Assembly (NCBI GenBank): GCA_934691935.1
Contig: CAKUTH010000007.1
Location: forward strand, 1-64,000
Direction of reading: 5' to 3'
DNA from: an uncultured Candidatus Melainabacteria bacterium
GTDB taxonomy: Bacteria > Cyanobacteriota > Vampirovibrionia > Gastranaerophilales > Gastranaerophilaceae
DNA length: 64,000 bases
Shown here: positions 42,240 to 51,442 of the stretch, in pieces
Numbering within the stretch: the stretch's first letter is position 1
Layout of the letters: each line of letters starts with the position of its first letter
Notes under the pieces: generated by a model
What the model saw: only the letters and a program-made list of their open reading frames with translations
Database searches by the model: none
Told to the model about the DNA's origin: nothing
Program-made: the position numbers and the translations under genes

Positions 42240-43394
42240 ATGAAAAAGTTTATTTCATTAATTATGTTGGTAGTATTTTTGGTTGTAAATAACTGCGCAA
42301 TAGCAGATGTTTTGCAAGGTCACGCTGAAAAAAACGAACAATATGAGCAAAAACTTCAACAGGAATTATTTACAGGTCAGGTTGAACATCTTGAAAGAAA
42401 AGACATAATAAACATGACTGTATCGCAAGTTTTGGACAGCACCATAAACCTTGAAGGCGACGAATTTTTTGCAGAAGTAACCGACGAGGTAAAAGGTGAC
42501 AAAGGTGTAATTATACCCAAAGGAACGGTTGCACACGGCAAAATCACCCAAACCGCAGACCCCAAAAGACTAGGTCGCTCAGGTTGGATAGCACTTGACT
42601 TTGATTATCTCATAACCCCAGATGGACGCGAAATTCCTATTGAAGGGAAAATGTCTACAAAATTACATCCAGTCACAGAGGCTTCCAAAATCGCAGTGCA
42701 AGACGTTGGATACACACTTGCGGGCGGAGCTATCGGCGGATTTATGGCTCTCAATTGGCTTGGTCTGGAAGCTGCAATCGCCTCACAAGGTTACACTTTA
42801 GCTGGCGGTGCTGCAGTTGGTGGCGCAATTGGACTTGGAATGGCATTGATTAGAAAAGGGCATGATGTCTTAATCGCCCCTGGAGATCAAATTAGAGTAA
42901 AAATAAACACAACAGTACCACTTCCAGTTTATAGAGAAGAAGCACTAAAACAACATGAAATGTTTTACCCAGGACTTGATATTCACATCAGCGATATTAA
43001 ACACGAAACAGACCCATTTGGCGAAGTAAACACAATAACTTTGACAATAATGATTTCAAACATGTCGGACAAAACATTCTCTGGACTTGATATGGCACTT
43101 GTAAACGACTATAACTCAGTCTTTCGTCCATCAATTTTTGGCGATACTAAACTGATGTTTAAACAAATTCGTCCTGGCGATAAATTCGCAGGTAGAGTTT
43201 CTTTTGCGGTAGATAACATCAACAGAAGTTTTTGGTTAACCTTTTACGACAGGCGCAAAGGTACTGCTCTTGCGAAAATATCTCTGGATAACGCCTATAG
43301 AAACGTTTCTAGCAAATCGAAACGAAAAAATCAAAAAATTAAAAAAAGAAAAACTAATTTCACAAAAGAAGAAGACTTGTTTGATTTACGATAA
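42240..43394 (+). CDS. Secreted protein with glycine-zipper segment
   Basis: A 384-residue exported protein. The start at ATG 42240 gives a signal peptide (FISLIMLVVFLVVNNCAIAD); TATAAT lies 6 nt upstream, implying a leaderless mRNA. Residues about 75-140 form a beta-rich domain (GVIIPKGTVAHGKITQTADP, DGREIPIEGKMSTK) similar in style to TrbI/VirB10-like or SLH-protein tails. Then come two Gly-zipper stretches (AGGAIGGFMAL, AGGAAVGGAIGLGMAL) that could span a membrane, and a beta-sandwich-like C-terminal domain ending in a very basic tail. It is probably an envelope protein; the exact role is unknown. Confidence 0.7.
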   Translation: MKKFISLIMLVVFLVVNNCAIADVLQGHAEKNEQYEQKLQQELFTGQVEHLERKDIINMTVSQVLDSTINLEGDEFFAEVTDEVKGDKGVIIPKGTVAHGKITQTADPKRLGRSGWIALDFDYLITPDGREIPIEGKMSTKLHPVTEASKIAVQDVGYTLAGGAIGGFMALNWLGLEAAIASQGYTLAGGAAVGGAIGLGMALIRKGHDVLIAPGDQIRVKINTTVPLPVYREEALKQHEMFYPGLDIHISDIKHETDPFGEVNTITLTIMISNMSDKTFSGLDMALVNDYNSVFRPSIFGDTKLMFKQIRPGDKFAGRVSFAVDNINRSFWLTFYDRRKGTALAKISLDNAYRNVSSKSKRKNQKIKKRKTNFTKEEDLFDLR

Positions 43395-43440
43395 TTGTAA
43401 CATTTTTGTCATATCAAACTTGAAATATTAATATATATAT

Positions 43441-43457
43441 ATTACAATGTTAGTAAT
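43441..43457. promoter_or_regulatory. Possible operator upstream of the BlaI-type gene
   Basis: ATTAC and GTAAT flank seven bases in the 5' leader of the regulator, downstream of an A+T-rich promoter region. BlaI/MecI proteins bind such dyads of TACA/TGTA type; autoregulation is inferred. Confidence 0.3.
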
Positions 43458-43478
43458 AAAGGAAAGTAGAGGAACAAT

Positions 43479-43820
43479 ATGGTGTGCGGAAAGTTAGAAA
43501 TTGACATTTTGAACTCGTTTTGGAACTTAACAGAAAACAATGAAGACAGGGATGTTTCAATACAAGACATTGTTGACGATTTGTCAGCAAATGGAATTGA
43601 AAGAGCGTACACTACAATCAAAACCGTTATGGACAGATTGACAGTAAAATCTATTCTTGTTCGTTATAAAGCTGGCAAAAAATTCTTTTACAAGGCTACA
43701 ATGACTAAAGAAGAAATGACCGAGGATGCTGTTGACACTCTCGTTGAGCAGTTTTTCGGCGGAAATTACGCTGAACTAATCAGATTTGCAGAAAAGAAAT
43801 CTCAAGATTTACTAGTATAA
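43479..43820 (+). CDS. BlaI/MecI/CopY-family transcriptional repressor
   Basis: A 113-residue winged-helix regulator: LEIDILNSFWNL, VSIQDIVDDL, AYTTIKTVMDRLTVKSILVRYKAGKKFFYKA, then a dimerising C-terminal helix. The family represses beta-lactamase, copper or efflux genes and is relieved by cleavage by a BlaR-type peptidase. No BlaR gene is adjacent, so the signal is unknown. AGAGGAA precedes the ATG. It is probably co-transcribed with the following unknown gene (2-nt gap) and the lipoprotein. Confidence 0.9.
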   Translation: MVCGKLEIDILNSFWNLTENNEDRDVSIQDIVDDLSANGIERAYTTIKTVMDRLTVKSILVRYKAGKKFFYKATMTKEEMTEDAVDTLVEQFFGGNYAELIRFAEKKSQDLLV

Positions 43821-43822
43821 TT

Positions 43823-44206
43823 ATGTCAAAAGAAAGAAAATATGTTGCCTATTTAATAAGGCAAGTTTTAATTTCTCGTGTGTGTGTGAGGGAAGCTATA
43901 TTAAATTTTCCGCGTGATACTGAAGATAAAAGTGTTCAGGCGGTTTATCATGCGCTTGTACATTTTGAGGCCGACGAGGATTTGAGAAGACGGGATGATG
44001 TTTATCGAGAAGAACAAGATGATTATCTTGAATTTCTTGCGGACGTACTCGACAGTGGAGAAGATTTGCCCGAAAACATTATTCAAAACTATGAAAAATA
44101 TTATACTTGTGCTAATATTCCCCATGAAGAAAATTTAAAGGGTTTTTTAAATGGATTTTTTAGATTTCTCAACATAAAAGGAAGAACTAACACTAATATT
44201 AAATAA
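43823..44206 (+). CDS. Unknown acidic helical protein in the regulator cluster
   Basis: A 127-residue soluble protein: YVAYLIRQVLISRVCVREAI, then VYHALVHFEADEDLRRRDD and EQDDYLEFLADVLDSGEDLPENII. It is all helical and acidic in the middle. No family is recognised. It is directly behind the BlaI-type gene and 14 nt before a lipoprotein gene, which suggests a three-gene unit. Confidence 0.65.
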   Translation: MSKERKYVAYLIRQVLISRVCVREAILNFPRDTEDKSVQAVYHALVHFEADEDLRRRDDVYREEQDDYLEFLADVLDSGEDLPENIIQNYEKYYTCANIPHEENLKGFLNGFFRFLNIKGRTNTNIK

Positions 44207-44220
44207 AATAAGGAGAACAA

Positions 44221-45264
44221 ATGAAAAAGAAAATATTAACACTATTAGCTGTAACACTTATTGTAAGCGGATGTGCAATGGCAAAACCTAGACAACAAAC
44301 ATTAGATGTATTACCGTTGTTTTCTTCTCAATCAAGTCAGGCAAATCGTTTATGGGTTGGAACTTTCCAACTTGCTTGGAACGATTTGATGGACGGAATT
44401 GTCAAAGGACCTGTTTTGTTTGATAGAAAAACTCCAAATGTAGTGAAAGAATTAAACAAACAAGATTTCAAAGCGGATCAACTTTCAGAAAGCTCGTATT
44501 ACAAAACATACGGTGAAACTTCTCCTGAATTAAAAAAGACAATAGAAAACGCTATTAAAGAAAAATTCAATGAAACAAGTGATATTTTAGATAACGCTGA
44601 TTGGACTAAAGGTGAAGGTAAATATACTGTTTATGCGATGTTGAAAAAAGATTTCAAATTCTTAAACGCGTTTGATAAATTAAAATCTGAAAAATTTGGA
44701 AAATCATCTAAAAAAGTGGAATACTTTGGAATTGACAAAAAAAGCAACAGCGATCTTTACAACAATGTAGCAGTATTATTCTACAATTCATCAGATGATT
44801 TTGCGGTAGAAATCGCAACCAAAGGTCCTGATACTGTTTATTTGTACAGAACAGATGACAACAAAACTTTCGATAAACTTTATGCTGATATGATTAAAAA
44901 GAAATCTGAATACAAAGATGTTGCAGATTTCGGTTCTAAAGATGAATTAAAAATTCCAAACATCAGTCTTTACAAGTTTAAATCTTTTGATGAGCTTTGC
45001 AACAAACCTATCAAAGGCACTAATTTTATGATTGATCAGGCTGTTGAAACTGTTGACTTCAAGATGAACAACGAAGGTGTTAAGTTGAAATCAGAAGCTA
45101 TGATTATGACAAAACTCACAGCACTAAACCCAGAAGCATCTCATCCGAGAAAATTGTACTTCAATGATACTTTTGTTTTATTCTTGCAAGAAAGCGACAA
45201 AAACCAGCCTTACTTTGCACTTAGAGTAAACGATGTTTCAATGATTAATAAACAAAAAAAATAA
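44221..45264 (+). CDS. Lipoprotein of unknown function
   Basis: A 347-residue exported lipoprotein. The signal peptide ends in the lipobox IVSGC at about residue 19. The mature part contains RLWVGTFQLAWNDLMDGIVKGPVLF, an alternation of charged helices and strands, and NFMIDQAVETVDFKMNNEGVKL near the C-terminus, where the run to the end (FNDTFVLFLQESDKNQPYFALRVND) resembles the reactive-site end of serpin-like proteins. That likeness is only suggestive. It is the last gene of the BlaI cluster and has a strong terminator. AAGGAGAAC precedes the ATG. Confidence 0.7.
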   Translation: MKKKILTLLAVTLIVSGCAMAKPRQQTLDVLPLFSSQSSQANRLWVGTFQLAWNDLMDGIVKGPVLFDRKTPNVVKELNKQDFKADQLSESSYYKTYGETSPELKKTIENAIKEKFNETSDILDNADWTKGEGKYTVYAMLKKDFKFLNAFDKLKSEKFGKSSKKVEYFGIDKKSNSDLYNNVAVLFYNSSDDFAVEIATKGPDTVYLYRTDDNKTFDKLYADMIKKKSEYKDVADFGSKDELKIPNISLYKFKSFDELCNKPIKGTNFMIDQAVETVDFKMNNEGVKLKSEAMIMTKLTALNPEASHPRKLYFNDTFVLFLQESDKNQPYFALRVNDVSMINKQKK

Positions 45265-45272
45265 CGCGATTA

Positions 45273-45310
45273 AAAATTAGCCTTTCTTATGAAGGGCTAA
45301 TTTTAATTTT
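45273..45310 (+). terminator. Terminator after the lipoprotein gene
   Basis: AAAATTAGCCTTTC and GAAGGGCTAATTTT form a long stem, followed by a T-rich tail, just before radA. Confidence 0.85.
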
Positions 45311-45321
45311 GAGGGGATAAA

Positions 45322-46695
45322 ATGGCAAAAGTAAAATCTAAATGGATATGTCAAGAATGCGGATATGAAACAGCTGGTTATTTAGGCAAATGCCCAGAAT
45401 GCGGGAGTTGGGGAAGTTTGGTTGAAGAAGTTCAATATACCGCGCCAAAACCTCAACAAGCATCTGTTCATGACGAGTTTATAAATAAAGATAAACCTGA
45501 ATTACTAAAAGATATTCATATCGGCGAAGAAGTTAGAGTATCTACAAACATTTCTGAATTCGACAGAATCTTAGGTGGCGGACTTGTTCAAGGCTCTTTA
45601 ATACTAATAGCAGGCGACCCTGGAATTGGCAAATCCACAATACTTTTACAAACAAGCGGAGAATTATGCAAAAATGACAAAAAAGTTTTGTATGTATCTG
45701 CGGAAGAAAGCGCAAGCCAGTTAAAACTTCGCGCCCAAAGGCTTTCTATAAATTCAGATAAACTTTATGTTTACCCGCAAACCTCAATGGAAAACATAAA
45801 AACTCAGATTGAAGAAGTTATGCCAGATATCGTTGTAATCGACAGTATTCAGGCTATATATTCACAAAACATTGCCAGTTCTGCAGGCAGTGTTTCTCAA
45901 ATCAGAGAATGTACAAATCTTTTGATGCACATCGCAAAATCAAAAAACATTACCGTCATCGTAATCGGACACGTAACAAAAGACGGCAACATTGCTGGTC
46001 CAAAGGTTTTGGAACACATGGTAGATGCTGTAATTTATTTTGAGGGCGACAAATACAAGTCTTATAGAATGTTACGTTCTATGAAAAACCGTTTTGGCAA
46101 CACCTCAGAGGTCGGAATTTTTGAAATGCGTACTGATGGCTTACATGAAGTAAAAAATCCAAACGAGCTGTTTTTGAATGAACGTTCACAAGTTTCTGCC
46201 CCAGGAAGTGCGATTATAGTAACCAACGAAGGCACAAGACCATTGCTTGTTGAAATCCAAGCTCTTGTTGGTACAACACCATATCCGACACCAAGAAGGG
46301 TTACAAACGGAGTTGATACAAGCCGAGTTTTGCAAATTCTTGCGGTATTAGAAAAAAGGGTTGGTCTGAACCTTTCCAAACAAGATGTTTACGTCAATGT
46401 TATGGGCGGGATTGATGTATCGGAGCCTTCAGCTGACCTTGGTATAGCTCTTGCTGTCGCAACCTGCGCAAGGGATGTCGTGGTTGATCCGCAGACGGTA
46501 ATTATTGGAGAGATAGGCTTGTCGGGAGAAATTCACCCTGTCAATAACATTGAAAAGCGCTTGAACGAAGCAATTACATCAGGTTTTAAAAAAGCAATAA
46601 TACCTTACGCAAATAAAATTCAAGACTACAGAATTGAAATCGTTCCCGTAAAACGTCTTATGGATGCAATTTCAGCCTGCATTTCCGTAAAATAA
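45322..46695 (+). CDS. radA: DNA repair protein RadA
   Basis: A 457-residue RecA-like helicase for branch migration in recombination. The N-terminal zinc finger is CQECGYETAGYLGKCPECG, followed by Walker A GDPGIGKST, the RadA motif KNRFG (SMKNRFGNTSEVG) and a C-terminal Lon-like domain (GGIDVSEPSADLGIALAVAT). Length and motif order are normal for the family. GAGGGG precedes the ATG. Downstream are the palindromic repeats of the DUF559 unit, then purA. Confidence 0.97.
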   Translation: MAKVKSKWICQECGYETAGYLGKCPECGSWGSLVEEVQYTAPKPQQASVHDEFINKDKPELLKDIHIGEEVRVSTNISEFDRILGGGLVQGSLILIAGDPGIGKSTILLQTSGELCKNDKKVLYVSAEESASQLKLRAQRLSINSDKLYVYPQTSMENIKTQIEEVMPDIVVIDSIQAIYSQNIASSAGSVSQIRECTNLLMHIAKSKNITVIVIGHVTKDGNIAGPKVLEHMVDAVIYFEGDKYKSYRMLRSMKNRFGNTSEVGIFEMRTDGLHEVKNPNELFLNERSQVSAPGSAIIVTNEGTRPLLVEIQALVGTTPYPTPRRVTNGVDTSRVLQILAVLEKRVGLNLSKQDVYVNVMGGIDVSEPSADLGIALAVATCARDVVVDPQTVIIGEIGLSGEIHPVNNIEKRLNEAITSGFKKAIIPYANKIQDYRIEIVPVKRLMDAISACISVK

Positions 46696-46828
46696 AATCC
46701 CCCTTTAATTCCCCCTTTACAAGGGGGATAAATTAATATTATTATTTGTGGACCGCGTGAGCGGTGGGTAGTAGCTTTACCTCCCTTGTAAAGGGAGGGG
46801 GACCGCGCAAGCGGTGGAGAGATTCATC
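46696..46828. repeat. Palindromic repeat block upstream of the DUF559 gene
   Basis: In order: CCCCCTT/AAGGGGG hairpin (direct repeat 46696-46751, recurring at 47176-47240), ACCGC-GTGA-GCGGT, CCTCCCTT/AAGGGAGG, and ACCGC-GCAA-GCGGT. The two small hairpins carry GNRA-type loops. Such REP-like blocks are probably mobile or regulatory. Confidence 0.85.
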
Positions 46829-47188
46829 ATGTATAACCACAACAAAAAACTTACACCGTATGCTAAAAAATTAAGAAAAAACATGACACTTGAAGAACGC
46901 AATTTGTGGTATAAATTTTTACGGGGATATAAAACTCGCTTTCTTCGACAAAAAGTAATAAAAAATTACATTGTTGATTTTTATTGCTCTAAAGCATCTT
47001 TAGTTATTGAAATTGATGGCGGACAACATTATGAAGATGATGCTATATTGCAAGATAAAATGCGGGATAAAGAATTAAATGAATTGGGCTATAAAGTTTT
47101 ACGGTTTACGAATTTTGATATAAAAAATAATTTTGAAGGAGTTTGCGATACTATTGACAAAACAGTAAAAGAAAGAATCCCCATTTAA
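46829..47188 (+). CDS. DUF559-family endonuclease-like protein
   Basis: A 119-residue protein of the DUF559/VSR-like PD-(D/E)XK group: LRKNMTLEERNLWYKFLRG, FLRQKVIKNYIVDFYC, then LVIEIDGGQHYEDD and KVLRFTNFDI. Asp, Glu and Asp-His stand at the usual active-site places. The start is ATG 46829 behind GGAGAG. The gene is embedded between copies of a palindromic repeat, and its stop lies inside the right copy, as if gene and repeat move together. The role is unknown; a repeat-linked nuclease is the inference. Confidence 0.85.
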   Translation: MYNHNKKLTPYAKKLRKNMTLEERNLWYKFLRGYKTRFLRQKVIKNYIVDFYCSKASLVIEIDGGQHYEDDAILQDKMRDKELNELGYKVLRFTNFDIKNNFEGVCDTIDKTVKERIPI

Positions 47189-47240
47189 TTCCCCCTTTAC
47201 AAGGGGAATGAATTAATATAATTAATATTATTTTTTGTGG
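47176..47240. repeat. Right copy of the DUF559 flanking repeat
   Basis: It matches 46696-46751: AATCCCC, TTTAATTCCCCCTTTACAAG, then AATTAATAT and TTTGTGG, with a small insertion in the A+T part. It overlaps the last codons of the DUF559 gene. Confidence 0.8.
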
Positions 47241-47283
47241 TAAAATAAATGGGTAATTGACCTATTTTTAGAAAGGACGGGAT

Positions 47284-48561
47284 ATGAACAGAGTAGTTGT
47301 TGGCGCACAATGGGGCGACGAAGGTAAAGCAAAAATTACAGATTTATTAGCACAAAACGCAGATTTGGTAATCAGATACCAAGGCGGGTGCAACGCTGGG
47401 CACACGGTCGTTGCGCATAACAAAACATTCAAATTCCACCTAATCCCTTCAGGAATCCTTTATGAAGGAAAAACTTGCTTTATCGGCGCTGGTACAGTAA
47501 TTCTCCCTGAAAGTTTTGAAGCCGAAATCAAAGGACTTATCGAAGAAGGTATTGATGTTTCGAGATTGAAAATAAACCCTTTGGCATCAATAACAATGCC
47601 ATATCACACTGAGGTTGACGGCTATTCAGAAAGCACTGCTGGAAAAGGGAAAATCGGTACTACTAAAAAAGGCATTGGGCCAACTTACACTGACAAAATG
47701 GCGCGCATTGGGTTAAAAATTGAAGATTTATATTCTGATGAAGCGCTATCTGAAAAATTAGACATAATACTACCATTAAAAAATAAAACATTAAAAGAAG
47801 TTTATGGACTAAAAACTTACACAAAAGAAGAAATTACAGCATTATGCAAAAAATACGCAGAGATTTTCAGACCGTACGTTTGTTTTGATTGGCAAAAAGT
47901 ATTGGAAGATGCAAAACGTGATAAAAAAGCTGTTCTTTTTGAAGGCGCACAAGGCGTAATGCTTGACGTCGACTATGGCACATATCCGTTTGTAACTTCT
48001 TCAAACCCAATTGGCGGTGGAGCTTCCACAGGTTCTGGATACGGACCTTGTATGATAGATGAAGTAATTGGGGTAGCAAAAGCATACGTAACTCGCGTTG
48101 GTGAAGGTCCATTCGTTACTGAATTGACAGATGAAATCGGTTCTAAAATTCAAACTATCGGACATGAGTTCGGTGTTACTACAGGACGTCCAAGACGTTG
48201 CGGTTGGTTTGATGCTGTCACAATGAAGTACGCTGTGCTTGTTGGTGGCTTGACTTCAATCGCATTAACAAAAATCGATGTATTTGATACGTTTGACGAA
48301 ATTAAAATTTGTACAGCTTACAAAGACACTCGAGATGGAAAAATTTATAAAAATTATCCGACAAATGTATTTATCCATAAATATTTAGAACCAATTTATG
48401 AAACTCACAAAGGCTGGGAAACCGACATCTCAAATATTCGCAAATATGAAGAATTGCCTGAAAACTGCAAAAAATATCTTGAGAGATTGGAAGAAATTCT
48501 TGAAACTCCAATTTCGATTGTCAGTGTTGGCCCAGATAGAGAACAAACTATTTTTAAATAA
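47284..48561 (+). CDS. purA: Adenylosuccinate synthetase
   Basis: A 425-residue enzyme that joins IMP and aspartate with GTP in AMP synthesis. Signatures: VGAQWGDEGKAKITDLL (GTP loop), GCNAGHTVV, GIGPTYTDK, EGAQGVMLDVDYGTYPFVTS, TTGRPRRCGWFDAV and TKIDVFD. The length is that of the family. AAAGGACGGGAT precedes ATG 47284. It is a stand-alone housekeeping gene; the M16 peptidase gene follows 54 nt later. Confidence 0.98.
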   Translation: MNRVVVGAQWGDEGKAKITDLLAQNADLVIRYQGGCNAGHTVVAHNKTFKFHLIPSGILYEGKTCFIGAGTVILPESFEAEIKGLIEEGIDVSRLKINPLASITMPYHTEVDGYSESTAGKGKIGTTKKGIGPTYTDKMARIGLKIEDLYSDEALSEKLDIILPLKNKTLKEVYGLKTYTKEEITALCKKYAEIFRPYVCFDWQKVLEDAKRDKKAVLFEGAQGVMLDVDYGTYPFVTSSNPIGGGASTGSGYGPCMIDEVIGVAKAYVTRVGEGPFVTELTDEIGSKIQTIGHEFGVTTGRPRRCGWFDAVTMKYAVLVGGLTSIALTKIDVFDTFDEIKICTAYKDTRDGKIYKNYPTNVFIHKYLEPIYETHKGWETDISNIRKYEELPENCKKYLERLEEILETPISIVSVGPDREQTIFK

Positions 48562-48615
48562 CTTAAAAAATTTACAAAAAGGCAATTTTTTTCTTGTTCA
48601 TGTTTTTATAATGAT

Positions 48616-51426
48616 GTGAATGGAATAAATTCGATTAATAGTGTAAATAATTATGTTGCTCCAAGCAAGGTAACATTCAAGGCAGCCAACAATGCAACAA
48701 ACCCGCAAATTGACCAATTGCAAGATGTAAGGCCTGATTTTGCCGTAAAAACTCCTATTGCTTATACAAAAACTGGCGAAATCGATTTTCCATACGATAC
48801 AAAAGCGCATTGCTACAAACTTGCAAATGGACAAAAAGTCATAATTGTTCCTCAAGAGGGCGAAACTGTCGTGAGGTCTTATGTAAACACTGGTTCTATG
48901 AATGAACCAGATAATTTACGCGGAATTAGCCACTATATTGAGCATAATTTATTCAATGGTTCTATCGGCATGGAAAATGGAGAATTTTTCAAGAATGTCG
49001 AAAAAATGGGAGCTTCAACAAATGCCTCTACAGGTTTTGCTGAAACCAACTATTTTATAAGCTCAAATCTACTAAATAGCTCTGATTTGGAAAACAAAAT
49101 CAAAATGCACGCATCAATGCTGGAATCTCCACTGTTTGCAGTTGAAAAATTAGAAAAAGAAAAAGGAATTGTTAACTCTGAGATAAACATGATTACCTCA
49201 GATCCTGAAAATTTGGCTGTAAATAAAATGCTAAAAAATTTGTACGGAATAAAAAGTACATCTTCAGACTTGATTGGTGGCACAACCGATAATATTACAA
49301 ATCTTACCAGAAAAGATGTTGTAGATTATTTTGAAAATAATTATTACCCTGCCAATATGGTTACAGTAATAACTGGTGAGGTTAAACCAGACGAAACAAT
49401 GCAATTGATTTCAAAATATTTTACCTCTAAAAAACAGCCAAAAACAAATCGACATTTTGAAGATTTAAAACCAATTCAACAAACCGTCAGAGAAGATATA
49501 ATTTCAGACAAGGCGACTTCAACAAGCTCAGTTGTTGGATTTAACGGTCCTGCATCTGATAACACAAAAGACAAGATTTATATGTTAGCGCTCTGCAAAC
49601 TGCTATCAAATTCTGCTGTTTCAAGAATTAGAACTAAAGTTAAGGATTTGAACGCATCTGTAAATTCACACCAAGAAAAAATCAGCTCAAATCCAAAAGA
49701 CGGCAGAGCTGTAATATTCTTTGCCGACAGCAATGAAAACAATTCTGAAAAAGTTTTAAATATTATATTCAATGAAATTCATAATATAAAAAATAACCCA
49801 CCAACAGAAAAAGAAATGCAAATTATAAAAAAATCATTGTTGAATTCTTTTTATGATGATTTTGAAAATTCATTTGCCACAAACGACTCTATCGGCACAT
49901 CCTTTTTGGAAAATGATATTGAACAATTGAACAAATTTGAACAAATCGTAAACTCAATGACCGCACAAGATTTGGTCGAAACCGCGAATAAATATTTGGA
50001 CGTCAACAAGGCTTCTGTTACAGTTGTTCATCCACAAAACGCGACAAAAGAAAACATTGAACAAAATTACAAAAACGTATCTTTTACTGGCAACAACGCA
50101 AAAGTTGCGATAAATCCTGACTCCATCAAAAAATTTGATATGCAAAACAATTACAGAGTAATTACACAAAACTCAAAGACAAATAACGTTAATATTCTCT
50201 ATAAGGTCTGTGTAGACAATAATATTCAAGCAAAACCTGCAACAGCTCTTGTATTACAAAAATTGCTTAATGAAGGAACTATCAACAAAAATCAAAAGGA
50301 TTTTGACACAGAATTAGCACAAGATGGCATCAAAAAAGGATTTTTTAGCACAGAAAAAGCTATTACATGTTCATTAAACTGCGATGTTGATACGCTAAAC
50401 AAAGGCTTTGACAGCTTAAAAGAAGTGATTGACAGCCCTAGGTTTACACAAGAAGAATTAAATTTAGCAAAAGAAAGAATTCGTGATAGCATATTAACCT
50501 CAGAAAAATCAGTTTATGACAAACTTGATGCTGAGTTATTCAAAGGGCTACCTGATGGTTATACAAAAGAAGAAATTTTAAAAAGTCTTGATGACTTAAC
50601 TTTGGATGACGTTAAAAACTTGTACACGCAACTTTTACAAAACGGAAAAGGAATGATTGCTGTTTCTGCGCCATTCAATCGCATGCCACAATTAGAAAAC
50701 AAAGTTTTCTCAAAAATTATGACATTGCCAACAGTAAAAACATTTGAGCCATCAAAATTACCAGAAACATTTAAACCAACAGAAGAAACAAAAGTTTTGA
50801 CAGACACAAACTTTAAAAATCAGGCTGATATTGTTGAAGCATTCAAATTTAAAACAAATGGCAATTTGAAAGATGATATAGCTTTGGAATTGATGAACAC
50901 AATCCTCGGTGGAACATCTTCCTCTCGATTGTTTACAGACTTGAGAGAAAAAGAAAAACTAGCATACCACGTCAAATCGAATTGTGGGCTCAATGATGAC
51001 ATCGGGATTATTTCTTTAAAAATTGGCACTACTACCGAAAACAAAGAAACTGGTGAACAAAGTTTTGATAATGTTAAGAAGTCAATCGACGGCTTTAATC
51101 GCCACATAAACCGAATTAAAACTGAAAAAGTCAGCGAAGAAGAACTGAATAACGCAAAACTTCATTTCAAAAATATTATTTTGAACGATAACCACAGTTA
51201 TAGAGGCAAAAACGTTAATCTTATATTAGGTGAAAATTCACCTTATGGCGCACTTCGTGACAATAAAATACTGGAAGAAATAGATAAAATAACAGTAGAT
51301 GACATTTACAGCTGTGCTAATTACGTATTTTCAAATAAACCAACATATTCAATTCTCGCAACAGAAAATACCATCAATGCGAATAAAGAATACTTGGATA
51401 GCTTAACAGAAAAGAAACACAATTAG
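48616..51426 (+). CDS. M16-family zinc peptidase, two-domain form
   Basis: A 936-residue peptidase with two M16 units. The first (about 60-480) has the inverted zinc motif HYIEH in GISHYIEHNLFNGS and the downstream Glu-containing EKEKGIVNSEI. The second (about 490-930) is the inactive partner, with LGGTSSSRLFTDLREKEKLAYHV. Together they form the clam-shell that degrades peptides. There is no signal peptide; the start GTG 48616 lies very close to a TATAAT box, so a later start is possible. The N-terminus contains the VTFKA motif and an inner VSFTGNN motif, common in proteins of this lineage. Confidence 0.92.
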   Translation: MNGINSINSVNNYVAPSKVTFKAANNATNPQIDQLQDVRPDFAVKTPIAYTKTGEIDFPYDTKAHCYKLANGQKVIIVPQEGETVVRSYVNTGSMNEPDNLRGISHYIEHNLFNGSIGMENGEFFKNVEKMGASTNASTGFAETNYFISSNLLNSSDLENKIKMHASMLESPLFAVEKLEKEKGIVNSEINMITSDPENLAVNKMLKNLYGIKSTSSDLIGGTTDNITNLTRKDVVDYFENNYYPANMVTVITGEVKPDETMQLISKYFTSKKQPKTNRHFEDLKPIQQTVREDIISDKATSTSSVVGFNGPASDNTKDKIYMLALCKLLSNSAVSRIRTKVKDLNASVNSHQEKISSNPKDGRAVIFFADSNENNSEKVLNIIFNEIHNIKNNPPTEKEMQIIKKSLLNSFYDDFENSFATNDSIGTSFLENDIEQLNKFEQIVNSMTAQDLVETANKYLDVNKASVTVVHPQNATKENIEQNYKNVSFTGNNAKVAINPDSIKKFDMQNNYRVITQNSKTNNVNILYKVCVDNNIQAKPATALVLQKLLNEGTINKNQKDFDTELAQDGIKKGFFSTEKAITCSLNCDVDTLNKGFDSLKEVIDSPRFTQEELNLAKERIRDSILTSEKSVYDKLDAELFKGLPDGYTKEEILKSLDDLTLDDVKNLYTQLLQNGKGMIAVSAPFNRMPQLENKVFSKIMTLPTVKTFEPSKLPETFKPTEETKVLTDTNFKNQADIVEAFKFKTNGNLKDDIALELMNTILGGTSSSRLFTDLREKEKLAYHVKSNCGLNDDIGIISLKIGTTTENKETGEQSFDNVKKSIDGFNRHINRIKTEKVSEEELNNAKLHFKNIILNDNHSYRGKNVNLILGENSPYGALRDNKILEEIDKITVDDIYSCANYVFSNKPTYSILATENTINANKEYLDSLTEKKHN

Positions 51427-51442
51427 TTCTTGTATTTGAATA

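Noticed and set aside
46814..46828. GTG start five codons upstream for the DUF559 gene
   Set aside because: It lies inside the palindromic repeat without a ribosome site; ATG 46829 has GGAGAG upstream and gives the usual N-terminus.
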